This document shows positions 10,513-22,086 of a stretch of DNA of 64,000 bases, one piece after another. Every line of letters starts with the position of its first letter. Positions within the stretch are counted from its first letter, which is position 1. The stretch covers positions 65,602,134 to 65,666,133 of the forward strand of contig NC_133537.1 in assembly GCF_048544455.1 (NCBI RefSeq), written 5' to 3'. The position numbers were made by a program, and so were the translations under genes. The notes beneath the pieces are model-generated. The model worked only from the letters and a program-made list of their open reading frames with translations, did no database searches and was not told the DNA's origin. Source of the stretch: Silene latifolia (lineage: Eukaryota; Streptophyta; Magnoliopsida; Caryophyllales; Caryophyllaceae).

Positions 10513-13224
10513 TCAACCATCAAAGAAACCCCATAGATCTTCAGGGACCGCATATTTTTTACTCCAAGTTGACAAAAGTCCCTTACTGTAGCCGGACTCC
10601 AACGGTGCACCAACCGGTCCTTGATTAAAATCACCCACCGTATGTTGAACAAATGTCATCGCATGAGTAGAAACTTTCGCAGCCTTCCTCTTTGCATGCT
10701 CAAATCCCAACTTGTTCCGAGTAGTAGAACCCCTCGATCTCCCTTTGGGGTTTTCTCTAACACGAGGTGATAGAATTTCCTCATCTTCCGGGTGAAGACC
10801 ATCTCGCATTTTCTCAATGATTACCCGTTTCTTAGCCGGGCCACTAGCTCTAGCTTCCGCAATAAGCTCCTCCAACTCATCATTATCGGTCTTGGGCATC
10901 GTTTGGGCATTGTCGTACTCCAAGGTCCTCCAATAAGCGTGAACCTCTTCAAGATGGACCCTCTTACCCGTTCTTTGCAAATGGATCAATGTACAAGCAC
11001 AAGGTAACCCATGAGTAACCCTTAGCACACATCCACAATGGTCTTTCAACACGTTCCCGAGCTTTATCCCTCTCTTAATCTCTTCTTCCATTATCTCAAT
11101 GGCATTGATAGACACATTTCCTTGCAACAATGAAAATACACGATCTCCATTTCGCGGCCTACTCCTCGAAACTTCTAGCTCATATCTAATCTTCAAATGT
11201 TGCGCTTCAAGCATGGAATGGATACGGGACCACATAGTGTCAAGGTTTAGGTTAGCACTCTTCAACCAAGCTTTCAAAAGTGAATGGGAGGACTATACCC
11301 GGGAAGTGGCCGTGTTTCCAAGATGGAAGTATTGGTTTGTATAGCAGTTCACGAACTTCTTCCTGTATTTACCCCATGTATTGATCACATAAATCGCCAA
11401 CTCTACCCACTTTACACTAAAAGATTCCCAAGCGCTCCTAAACTCATCAATGGTGGATGCATTGATCACGCGGTACCAACCGCTTTATGGTATGTGCATT
11501 ATGATATCTTTGAAGCACATCAAATTCTCCATTGAGAGTGCTTGTTTCTCCATAGCACGGTTCAAGTGCCAACGACACAAAAGGTGAGGAGTGCTCGGAT
11601 AAAGGGACTCAAGAGCGGCGATCAAACCCAACTCCTGATCAGTGACAAAGGCAGAAATAGATGAACCCGTACAACTGAGTAGCTCCCCTAATCTCATCAA
11701 CATCCACCCATAATCGTTTTCCGACTCTGACGGAAGGAGTACCGCAGCAATTAAGAAGGAAGACCCACACGGTGTTACACCAACAACCTCAACAAGAGCA
11801 GTTTTGTAAACATTGGTCTTGTACGTTGAGTCAATAAGAACCACATGTGGATAAGCACGGGAGAGTTTAACGACTTCCGGATGAGACATAAAAGCATGAC
11901 TGGGCTCCTTTATCTCGGGATCTGATTTGTGCCATTCCACATACTTAGCAGCAACGGCTAGAGCCAACATTTGTCGAGCGGTATTCCGTGTTCCTCTAAT
12001 TTCACGATGAACCTTGTTTGTCGCGCTATAAATTTGGGCGCTTTTAGGTTGGGGTTTATCGAGGGTTCTTTGATGAAGACCATTTTTAATATCTCTCGGG
12101 GGAATCGATGTCCGGACTTGTTGCCTCACGAACTCTTTCTCTCCGGCATCCAAACCCGCAAAATGCCTATCACCGTCTTTGTACTTTGCTACTTGGTGGT
12201 TGTGATATCCACCGCTCTCCGAGGTCAAAATGTTCCAAACAATCAACTCCTTCCCATTTATATCATTAGCCCGCTTTTCCACGGCTCGAACCCGGAACAA
12301 ACACTCACACTTAGATGTCCTTTTCTTCTTAGGCTTGTCGGGAATATTGGGATCGATCTTCTTTTTGGTTCGCCCGTACCTTGAACAATGAAAGTATGAG
12401 CCCTGTAACTCGGGTTGCTTACGATTTTTGGACCCATTTGATGCTTTTACGAAGGCAAACCCGTTATCAAACGCTATTTTCTGGGCTCAGTTAAACGCCT
12501 CATCCCGACTCGCAAAACATGTTACCGTCTCAAATAGCTGGTTGTAATTAACATCGTTTTCACCAAGCACCTCAAATGAATCCTGTTAACACGCAAAATT
12601 AATAATGATTAGATGCTAAAATATGTAAAACGACCTAAATAAACGAAAAAACTAAATAAAAAGACGAAAAACCAATTTAATAGCCCGATCCATAAAGGGA
12701 CAATGACTATTCGCATCCAACACCGGGCTAGACGTGAACAGTACACGTCCACGCCCATGACAGACGTGAATAGTACACGTCCATGCCCACAAGGGACGAC
12801 CAAATGCAACGTCCATACAAGGGGAGACGTAGAAATTCATCGTCCCTACCCATACTGGAAGTAGACATACATTGTCCCTCTCCAGGACAGACGTTGAATG
12901 TTCACGTCCCTGTCCATGATGGACAATGAATGTACACGTCCCTATCCATCCAGGACCTTGAAATTCAAAGTCTAACTATTGACGACAAACAAATTTGCGA
13001 TGGCTATTGGACGTGTTGTGTTCGATTCATGCTAACTCTATTCACAAGGTAATTCAATACTAATTCTATGAAGACTATTTCGATTCAAGCTAATACCATT
13101 AATATCGACTTAACATGTAATTCAATATAAACTAATTCGATTCAAATGAAAATAGAATAAGTAGTTAATTACTTACCGATGAATCGTTGTTAGCATTTGA
13201 TGTAGATTGTTCGTTGTTTGACAT
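10513..13224 (-). pseudogene. MULE transposase, FAR1-type N-terminus, three nonsense codons
   Basis: The transposase would cut and rejoin the element at its TIRs. Exon 1 (13224-13177) encodes 16 residues, starting MSNNEQSTSNA. The intron (13176-12583) has GTAAGT and CAG ends. Exon 2 (12582-10513) completes a single frame of 705 codons plus stop. Visible parts in order: a FAR1/WRKY-GCM1-like zinc region (FHCSRYGRTKKK, SKCECLFRVRA, YHNHQ) at about residues 60-150; a MULE DDE core with VLIDST near 267, FVTDQE near 331 and the CRWHLNRAMEKQ block; and a SWIM zinc finger (CGC, then CAC) near 532-546. In-frame stops at codons 48 (12489-12487), 382 (11487-11485) and 446 (11295-11293) kill it; no frameshift was found. 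The clean frame suggests recent inactivation. Confidence 0.88.
12660..12982. repeat. Right subterminal palindrome array of the MULE
   Basis: About eight ~21-bp imperfect palindromes of the same family as the left array, read as GGACGTGTAC or GGACGTTGAA paired with GTTCACGTCT or TTCAACGTCC, with 15-20 bp spacers containing ATGG or GGGCATGG. The whole array lies inside the transposase intron. Confidence 0.78.
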
Positions 13225-13330
13225 TGAATCGGATGATCAAATCGACGATTTTTTTAAGTGTTGTTGTTTGTTTGGGAGAGTGGGAGAGTGGGAGAGAATA
13301 GGGTAGAGAGAGGGAGAGGAAGGGTAAAGA

Positions 13331-13396
13331 GTGTCTTTTTTTTTTTAAAATCGTCGACGATTTGTTATAAAACGTCGACGACGTTTTACAGGACCC
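13331..13396. repeat. MULE right terminal inverted repeat
   Basis: Begins GTGTC plus a T-run and ends GACGTTTTACAGGACCC, the inverted counterpart of the left end. Confidence 0.9.
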
Positions 13397-13406
13397 TAAT
13401 AAAGTC

Positions 13407-15547
13407 TTTGATTTTTAATTTATAGAAAAATGAAAAAAAATACCCTTTTATTTAATGATTTTTTCTTCCGCAAAAAATTTCGTTAACAAAAACACTTGTT
13501 TCAGGTATAAATACACTAAATGTTAAGTACAATTATACACGAGACTAAAGAATGATCAAGTAATGTTAAGCTCGATGTGACGGTCTAGTCTTTGTATGGA
13601 CGTGAAGTTCTTAAGATCCTTCTCCTCTCTTGGCTAGTATCCGAAACAGGAAATGAACCTAGTCTCGAGGGGCTCCGAGAAAAGCCCCTCTGATGTCTAA
13701 GATAACCTTTTGTATTCATTTAATCCGGCTAGGTTCTTCATGAAGAGTTGCCTTGAGTCGAGCAATTGTAGTGAGATAAAGTATTAAGCTTAGAGAGTTG
13801 GAGACTAGATACCTTGTTTGATAAACAATGTTCCTTATTTGTAAGGAACAGTTGTATGGGCTGAGAGCATCCACGTGACGGCTCCACGTAGCCTCATCCA
13901 TACTAATGGCCTGGCTCGGCACCGAGCTCCGAGTGTCAGTCTTGGAAAAGTAACGCAGACTCAACTCGGCACTGGGTCCCTCATCGGAGGGCTATGGCGC
14001 CGAGCATGTGTTTGTCTCATGAGGGGTGTATTATGCTTTTAGGCCTAATAGAGATAAATTGATCCACACTTGGACTTGGGCCAAATAGTAGCGAAGTGAT
14101 CCACATTTGGCATTTGTGTGCCTTATCAATTACCCTAACCGAACGCAGAAAACGTTGTTGAATGCGCTTTGGTTTCCATCCGTCACACCATTTCCAAGTG
14201 TCAATCCCTTTGCGAGCAAAGCGAACGGGTCGTTTGATGCCCCCAAAATGTTTATAACACGTGTATGGCTTCAATTTCCCACAGATGTTAGGTGGGGCAT
14301 TGAATACCCTATTTTTGCTAGGGCTCTTTGCTCCCTTGAGATTTCTGGTTCGCTTCCTTATATTCACTTACACCTCTTTTCTTTCTTGATATCTTGTTAA
14401 TAGGTAATGTCTGATAGGGCCGTTGAGAAGTCCTCAGGTTCGGGGTCGTGAATCAGGACTCGAATGTTCATGTGTCTTCGGTCGAGCCATTCGTTCTTTC
14501 CTCATCTCCCCGCCTTAAACTCATTTTTCCCAGATACAAGGCTTCAGCACATTTTTGACGCGGTTAAAGAAGAGCAAGCTGCTGAGGAGCCTGCCGAGAG
14601 TGTGGGTTCCGTGTCTCTCTCTGAGTGGTGTGGACGTCTAAATTATTAGCCTGAGCAATATCGGCACCTCCTCGATCTTAGCCGGGGGAGTCGGCGGTCG
14701 CTATCACTCATTGGCGTCTTCCCGAGTATTTCTTGAAGCCTGCTGGTCGTAGCGGTAAAGCCCGTCCTAAAGAGGGCTCTAAGCCGCTCGGTTCAGCACC
14801 GACGAATTCAGGCCGCAAATGATCTAGCTCTGAGTTTGTGACAGTTCTTTAGCACTTAGGATGTCTCGGTCTCAAGTAGGGGGTTCCTTGATTTTTTTTC
14901 CTTTTATGGGCCGAGCTCTCGCGTGGGCTTTATGGCCTTATCTTGATATACATTTGCTTTATCAATAATAATATTTTACTTTTGCACCTTCCTTCGTCCA
15001 CTTCGTGATTTGACGGTTGATTTTGACCTGACATGACAAGTATATTATCCCTTTTATCGCATTTACATGCCCCACGTGTTGTTTATGTTTTCAAGGTTCC
15101 CAAATACAGATACAGGTTCCTTGATCTCTAGGGATTTTTGTAAGTTTTCACATCATCGCTCTTTTATCAAGTTTCATTCCATTTGAGTCTAAATTTCTTA
15201 TTCTTGCGAGTTATATCTAGTTCCCAAAGCCCAGCTGATCAATGTCTCCCCAGATCTGAATTTGTGTCCGTTCCTTCATCCGATGACAGTTTATATATAA
15301 CCATGGCCGAGTGAGAAGAGTTCAATAAGCACGACGGCCAGAATTTCCAACACTTTCTAAGCTCCATTCTGAGAAAAGGGAGATGAAGGGCGTGTATATT
15401 CCGAGATCTGATAAAAGTCTTAACATCACTGTTGCTAAACGGGAAGACTTTTATTGTTCAAAGGGGTAAGTTTATCAACATTCCCTTGACCATATTAGGA
15501 GGATGAGGAGTTAAGAATGACAAACACCTGAGAGAGGAGGGGGTGAA
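13407..15547. other. Unclassified region with a degenerate coding fragment
   Basis: Noncoding or decayed DNA between the MULE and the Tekay LTR. On the plus strand at 14700-14822 a frame reads ITHWRLPEYFLKPAGRSG and runs to a TGA followed by an A/T-rich tail. A second open stretch at 14107-14400 (KANGSFDAPKMFITRVWLQF) precedes it. Together they look like the remains of one protein, perhaps transposon-encoded, but I do not recognise it. Confidence 0.3.
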
Positions 15548-16790
15548 TGTAACACCCCCATACACCAAGGTGCCTTACCAGGACCACCCTAGCACATGGA
15601 GATGCTACCATCTCGGTTACCCGAGGTATAACAATCAAAGGAGACCATAAAGAAACGTACTTTAAGAGTGAAAGTTTAATGTGCGTACAACTTAACCAAA
15701 ATTGAAATATAAAATACAATCGTCTCAAACTGAAACCCAAACTAAAATAAAAACTGTCATAACAAAACAGCGGAAGACTAAAAGACTCGAACTACTGATG
15801 ACTCCATCCCCAGCTAGATCCCGTGCGTACTCCAAAGAAATACCTGCTAATCAACTGTTCACCATCCCCGAATGGATCACCATAGTTTTCAAAACATTTA
15901 AACGGGGTCAGTTACTGAATAAACAAGATAAGTAAACAACAACATCCAATTATACAAACACATTCCTCCAACTCCATCTCATCACCAATCACCTGACTAC
16001 ACACTAAAGTGTGTAGCCCTGCCAGAATACCCATCGCAACAGATATTCTACTCCGCCAGTGGGGACCGCAGCCGTACCACCAAAGCCCGCCTCAAAAATA
16101 TAGAGCGAATAACCCATGTCCATTAATGTGCACATCCCTCTTGTGACGGGAACCACAAGGGGCGAATCAAGGGCGTGAAACCATTCCCGAAAATGACTCC
16201 ACTCAGCCGAGGGTGCACCTCGCGAACCACATACAATTACAACCAAAACCACAACACCAATATAAATATGCTAAATCCAAGTAACGATAACAATAATCAT
16301 GCGAGTAAAACAATCATGCCATCTTATACTTATTTATGCAGTCAACTGAGTAGGAAAACCCTATCTGAGACGGAATCACCAACAATCAAATCCAGCGGAT
16401 AAAAAAGCTTCCTCTACAAAATCACCTCCTATAAACAATCATATAATTACAAATCTACCACACAATTACTCCCAAAAACCCATAAATCACCCAATTAGGG
16501 TTTAACCAACATTAACTATTTGACATAAAAAAAATATAGAAGTCTTACTCAAACGATGACGATCACAAAGGTATGACGATCTCCGAAATCCGACAACCCT
16601 AGCCTTGATTTGATATCAAAGAGAGAAGAGGATTGAACGTCGTTTTGTTTTCTTTTGTAAGAGGTTTAGAAAAGTAAAAGTAAAAGTAATGAGAACTGTC
16701 GAAAGAACTTTAAATACCTCTCCACGTTTTCTTATCAAACCCGACCGAAAATCTGTAAAACACGACTTACTCGATAGAGTAACGGACTAT
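15548..16790 (-). repeat. Tekay 3' LTR, outer (3') part
   Basis: Begins on the plus strand with TGTAACACCCCC (complement of the GTGTTACA LTR end). A TTACTCGATAGAGTAA palindrome sits at 16767-16782, just before the Athila insertion. A TATTTAAAG box reads on the minus strand near 16714. Small open frames within it have no domain. Confidence 0.72.
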
Positions 16791-17540
16791 TGTGAAACAA
16801 ATCTTATATTTGTAACCTCGCAAGTATAACGAAAACTCGTCGTAGATGTGAGGGTCGAACCCAAAGTACGGTGGTTATGGTTCTAGGATTGCTTAGCTTG
16901 TTAAACTACTAGTTTAGTCCGAACTAAGAAATTGAGTTGATTTAAACTAGCTAAAAGAAATAGACTAAAACGATAGAAAATCGATTAAATGCTTAAGATG
17001 GTGGAAAACAATGATTAGGGGAACTAGGATATCGGGTTCACTCATATAGATAAGGAAGGAAAAACACAGATAGAACGACAAAACCCAAGAGCATAAACAA
17101 AGGAAAGACCCAATCTCTCGATGTGAGACTAACCCCTAAGTTAAGATCGATTAAGCCTTCACTTAATTAACCCAACCATAATTTTATCATGTGTTTCCTA
17201 TATACTAGTCAAGTTCTCACCCAACAAGTAGAAAAGATAGTTCAAATGCCTAAATTCTCACTCAAGCATTCTCACAAACACCTTATGTGCATGATAAAAT
17301 AAACAAGCATAAACTCAAGGATTTCAATCTCCCTTATGTCATAATCCACTCCTATAATTCTATATGAGATCCCCCTCCATCCTAGTAAGGTACTACTCAC
17401 ACATGTTGGTAAAAAACAACATAAAAGATGGAAGCTTTGACATGTAACAAGTAAAGGAAAGCTTGTTTGTAAGATAAACTAATTAAGCAACTTAAATATG
17501 TAAACAATTGAAAGATAAACAAACTAGAAGAAGAATTATA

Positions 17541-17799
17541 CTTCCTCCGTTTCACTGAATTGTTTACGTTTGCTTTGTGGGCACTATTCACAAGTGAGAA
17601 GAATCTTCAATACAACTTCTAATGTATAACATAAAAGATAGTCATGCGAGATCTTATTTAAATTTTCTTACCGAATGCATTATGAATATCAAATTTTTAT
17701 AATTTTTAATGATATGTAACTAAAGATATGAACAAAAGAAAATACGCATTGGCATACGCGCATAAAGCAAAGGTAAACTATCATATGGAAGGGAGGAAG
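17541..17799. mobile_element. Stowaway-like MITE in LTR1
   Basis: Flanked by TA (17539-17540 and 17800-17801), with CTTCCTCCGT at the left end and GGGAGGAAG at the right. LTR3 has an empty site at the same position (about 41857-41860), which defines the edges. Confidence 0.82.
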
Positions 17800-18037
17800 T
17801 ACCAATTAAGAGACAAAGTTGTAATCTTGGATTAACTAGAAGAATAATCTTCACCAATCTTCAAATTACAACCCAATACCAAATGTAAACAATTGAGAAT
17901 AACTAATTCTAAGCTAATTTACTAAGTAATTAATGTTTGATTAAGGAAAAATTAACATTTGCTTAAGAGTGTTTGCATAAATTAAGGAAATAATTTCAGA
18001 TCTAGGGTTGTGTGTACAAATGATTAAGGGAAGAGGT

Positions 18038-18044
18038 ATTTATA
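18038..18044 (-). promoter_or_regulatory. TATA box of LTR1
   Basis: CTATAAATACC on the minus strand, downstream of the palindrome array and about 565 bp into the LTR. The same box recurs at 36274-36280 (LTR2) and 42097-42103 (LTR3). Confidence 0.55.
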
Positions 18045-18100
18045 GTTTTCAAGGAAATTAGGTTGGAAATTTCAAAGGAAGTCAAAATGCGGAGGGTGTG

Positions 18101-18398
18101 TCCCAGGCGGTGTACCGGCCGCCGGTAGGCCACCCGGCTGGGAGTTCTCTGTAAGTTGTGAAATAAAACCATGTCATCAGGTGTGCACGGCCGGTGGACC
18201 GGAAGCCGATGGGGTGCCGGCTGGGAGCTCTCTGTGACTTCTTCTTCATTTCTTCCTTTTCTTCCTTCTTCATGCATTCCCAGCCAGTGGGCCGGCTGCC
18301 GGCAGGCTACCCGGCTGGGAGTTCCCTGTAAATTTTCCTTCAATTCTGCTCCTTGTCCAAGTATGGAGGGGTCCCATATGGGTGACCGACTGGGAACC
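18101..18398. repeat. GC-rich palindrome array in LTR1 (U3)
   Basis: Four units spaced about 85-95 bp. Each is an imperfect inverted repeat with outer arms like CCCAGCCGG and CCGGCTGGGA around an inner CCGGCNGCCGG core. Spacers are T/C-rich. The array ends about 60 bp upstream of the TATA box on the minus strand. Confidence 0.8.
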
Positions 18399-18607
18399 TT
18401 TTCTCAGCATTTCTTCTTCTCTTCTTCATTCTATCTTCTCAATCCGTCTCCCTTGCTCCAATTCCTCTATTTTCGCCCCAATTCCTACAAGAGGGCCAAG
18501 ATCACATAGACTAAGGAACCGGGATACAAAATGCAAGGCAAGACACGCAAAATCGTCTCAAACAGAGTCAAAATGCATTAGAATAAAGAGGAGAAATGGT
18601 ATAATCA

Positions 18608-21291
18608 AACCTCCCCACACTTGATCATTACTCGTCCCCGAGTAAATAAGTGAGAAAAAATGAGACCCTTATTAAAATATAACCTAACTACGCTAATAAT
18701 ATCCGATGATAGACAATTAACGGGCCTTCTCCGTCCCTTCAACTCACAACGAGACACTTATGAGGTAAAGTGCCTCCTTGCAAGGCAAGTGGGGTCTTGC
18801 CAAAATGGTGATGCATCCAACATGTAAGCACATAAGCAAGTAATAGAATGCATCTAACAAAAATGGTTCACTTTCCTCATCTAAGTGACCGAGTTTTCAT
18901 CTCAAAAACATGGTCTTGGTCGGGTACCGTCTCAGAATTCCAACGGAGGTGCTAACCCCCTAAGGGTGGCCCAAGCAACCCTAATGTGACCACTAAAGCT
19001 CAAGAAACAAATTCAAGAGCGGGGAAAGGGGAAATGGAGCTAATCCTCCGAGGTTTACGAGACCGACACAAGATTCTACCAAAGACCCATGACTAAAAGG
19101 GCCTAGGTCAACGACATCCTCACGGTTTTCACTCGTTACTCATTTAAAGAACGGGTATTTTTGTGTACAAAAATTAGCCGAAACACTATCCTACTACGAC
19201 TCGTGAGAACGTGTCCGCAATCTAATGTGTGTAAGATAATCCTATGACCAAGTGAGATGCAAAAATGGGGCAATGCACATAATATGAAACAAGGGTTGTA
19301 ACGGGGCTAGGGGGAAGGACAAAGCGGGATTGTTGAAAGCACCGTTTGGATATGTGAGGTTCAAATCAAGAATAGTCAAGATACCGCTTTTCCCTCTTAT
19401 TATTATAACAAATGAGACACGTCTATACCGTAACATATATTTGATTACCAAAACTATGCAAAAATTGCATAAACCCGACTCAAATTGGAAAAATATCAAA
19501 ACCCTTATACAAACCTTTTATCTCGGCCTTTATTACAACATAAGAATAACGTCTACACCCTAACAAAGAATTTGTACCCCAAACTCATGCAAAAATTGTG
19601 TAAACCCAACTCACTTGGAAAAATATCATAGGGCCTCTTATTCTAGCAGCGACTTTTTCTACCCCTTAAATGATGAATAGGGGTATTGCTTGCTCTTTCT
19701 CTATTTCTAAAACAAGTATTTACAATCACAAACTATCTCTTTTTGGTATTTTTCCAAACTTTTCTAATTTTCTCTTTTGTTTTTCATTTCTTTTTCAAAA
19801 CCTCTTATTTATGTGCAAATGCCAAATAAAAACCAATATTCCGACCCAAGTGAATGCATATGTCATCCACTAACTAGGACTCAAGACACCTCCTAGCTCA
19901 CTACTAGAAACATGACTTATTCTTGATCAAGGAAGGTCATTTATGGAATGTAGCTTGTATTGTGATTATGCCAAATGAAATAGGCTAAGGCTCAAAGGGG
20001 TGAATCAAAAGGGGAACTAATGCAAGGGTCAAAACATGGCTTATTTAGGCTATGTGAGGTTCAAGTATATGTAAACAAATTCGTTTCATAAGATGTGCAT
20101 AAAAAGAAAGGAACTCACGGTCTAAGGACGGAATGACACACTTATGCATCTAGACATAACACGTCTCGTGAGGAGACCTACTCACAATCTTAAACGGGGG
20201 AAGGGTATGAATGCACCGACCCTAGGAGGCTCTAATCCTCACATATGAGTAGCTAGGTCAAGACCTAGGTCTAACCTACGGTCTTTGGTCTCACAAGGCG
20301 GTCTAGACTCATTGGACAAACTCCTTTTCCCATAAATAACCAAGTGGTCACGGGTGCGAGCCACGGGGAGGGGGAAGGCACAATTGGAATATACTCATCC
20401 TTGGGGGTATTTACTTCCCTCCCTTGACCACATTTTATGCAAAATATTTATGTACAAACTAAGTGAGGGACTATAATTAAAAACCGACACATATATACAT
20501 GGGACAAATGCATGCAAAAATTAAACAAACATGAATTGAAACGTGCAACAGGTTTGACTAATCCTAGTAACACATCAACATCAGCAATCCACAAGTTCCC
20601 AAAGGGAACATCCAAGGCACAAAAATCCCATCCTCCTCCATATTATACAACAATATAAAAAGAGAAAGAACGGAAAAGGAGAAAGAGATAAGAACGTCTA
20701 TACCAAGCGGTCTTCTAGTCTTCTTTTTACCTTGGATAGTCAATGTACCTATGCCACTTTGTTAGCCAAACACACATATATACATGCAATATTTTTGGTC
20801 TTTTTGAAGGTTTTTCTATTTTTTTTGGAAATTTTTGAAATTGTATCAAATTTTCAAACTTATTTACAAATGTACAATATATACAAATATATACGAAGTA
20901 GATATTTCCCTCCCCACACTTATTATTTACATTGTCCTCAATGGAACCAAGTATAGGGAGAGAATCGGGAAAGTAAATAACATATTTTTGGATTTTTGAT
21001 ATTTTGCAAATGAAAAACATATTTGTGTTGTTTTTGTGATTTCTTTAAAAGCAAATAACTTGTTTTTTTTTGGGCCTCCTCCCCACACTTGTTATTTACA
21101 ACATCCAATGACGGATGAAGTGTGGGTAAGAGGCATTTTTGAAAAGGAAAAACATATTTTTGTGTGATTTTTCAAGTTTTCAATTTTTTTGTCTTTTTTT
21201 AATAAAATGCAATGCATGCTTTAACTAAATGCAAAAATTGAAATATGATGCAATCTAGTCTATATGAGTGCAATCCTATATGTGACGTATT
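18608..21291 (-). other. Athila 3' noncoding region, long unit
   Basis: Between the ORF1/env-like gene and the 3' LTR. No conserved coding frame. It contains the polypurine tract at its left edge and several CTCCCCACACTT motifs (minus AAGTGTGGGGAG) at about 18611, 20912 and 21081. A TRIM insertion follows. A diverged copy occupies 36837-39522. Confidence 0.65.
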
Positions 21292-21911
21292 TGTTGAGTC
21301 CTCCGCAGCGGACTTATAGAATTAGGTGCATGAGACCGACCCACAAGTAAGTGAGGCTCCATTCTAAAACCAATTGGTGATAGGAGGAGTAGCCCACTTA
21401 CTTATAAGCTAGTCCCTTCACTATTATTCTACCGATGTGGGACAATGCCCCTCACACACATATGGGAAGAGACCTCAACAATCTCCCCCTTTCACATGTT
21501 TGTGCTGAAACTCCCCCTCACTTGGCGCTACTCCGCACCCGATACCACCCCGCGTTGGGCCGACCAGGCTACTCCGCATGATGCTACTCCGCATCTCTGG
21601 TCAACCAAGGGAGAGAGTCTAACGGTGGTGCCACTCCGCAACCACGACGCTACTTCACGCCATCTCAAGCACCGTCACCAAATCCCACCTTGCGGTCCCA
21701 AGCCGCATCGTCGGCTCTGATACCACTTGTTGAGTCCTCCGCAGCGGGCTTATAGAATTAGGTGGAGACCGGCTCACAAGCATGTGAGGTTCCATCCTAA
21801 AACAAATTGGTGATAGGAGGAGTAGCCACATACTTATAAGCTAGTCCCTTCACTTTATTCTACCGATGTGGGACAATGCCCCTCACACACATATGGGAAG
21901 AGACCTCAATA
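21292..21911 (-). mobile_element. TRIM element (LTRs of ~185 bp), first copy
   Basis: A 620-bp element with direct repeats 21292-21480 and 21728-21911 (TGTTGAGTCC...CCTCAACA). The ~250-bp interior has no coding capacity. On the minus strand TGGTATCAGAGCC next to one LTR is a standard initiator-Met tRNA primer site, and AAAGGGGGAGAT next to the other is a polypurine tract. GTATT flanks both ends (21287-21291, 21912-21916). It is a terminal-repeat retrotransposon in miniature and depends on another element's enzymes. Confidence 0.86.
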
Positions 21912-22086
21912 GTATTTTACAAATATTTAAATCTAATGCAACTATATGAAATGCAACTATATGGGATAAATATTCTACATATTTTACAACTAACTAAATG
22001 CATACGAAAATGAAATATGAATGGGAGATTTGGATTAAAGGGATCATATATGCATTGGGATTGGAATGGGAGTGAGGAAGCCATCA

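Larger units (their letters stand above)
7968..13396. mobile_element. Mutator-like element (MULE) carrying a PMD gene
   Basis: A 5,429-bp DNA transposon. The termini are inverted repeats of about 65 bp (7968-8031 and 13331-13396) sharing GTCGACGTTTTATAACAAAT and an A-run followed by GACAC. The flanks are taataaagcc (7958-7967) and taataaagtc (13397-13406), a 9-10 bp target duplication with one mismatch, as expected for Mutator. Inside are a plus-strand PMD gene and a convergent minus-strand transposase, both broken by stop codons, so this copy cannot move by itself. Arrays of short palindromes lie between each terminus and the adjacent coding region. The element starts 207 bp upstream of the ATG of the DUF8204-like gene; MULEs are known to favour gene 5' ends. 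Confidence 0.9.
16791..18607 (-). repeat. Athila LTR1 (3' LTR of the long unit)
   Basis: Plus-strand edges TGTGAAACAAATC and ...GGTATAATCA. It contains a 259-bp MITE, a TATA box and a four-unit palindrome array. Adjacent internal sequence gives the polypurine tract AGTGTGGGGAGGTT on the minus strand. Confidence 0.88.
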
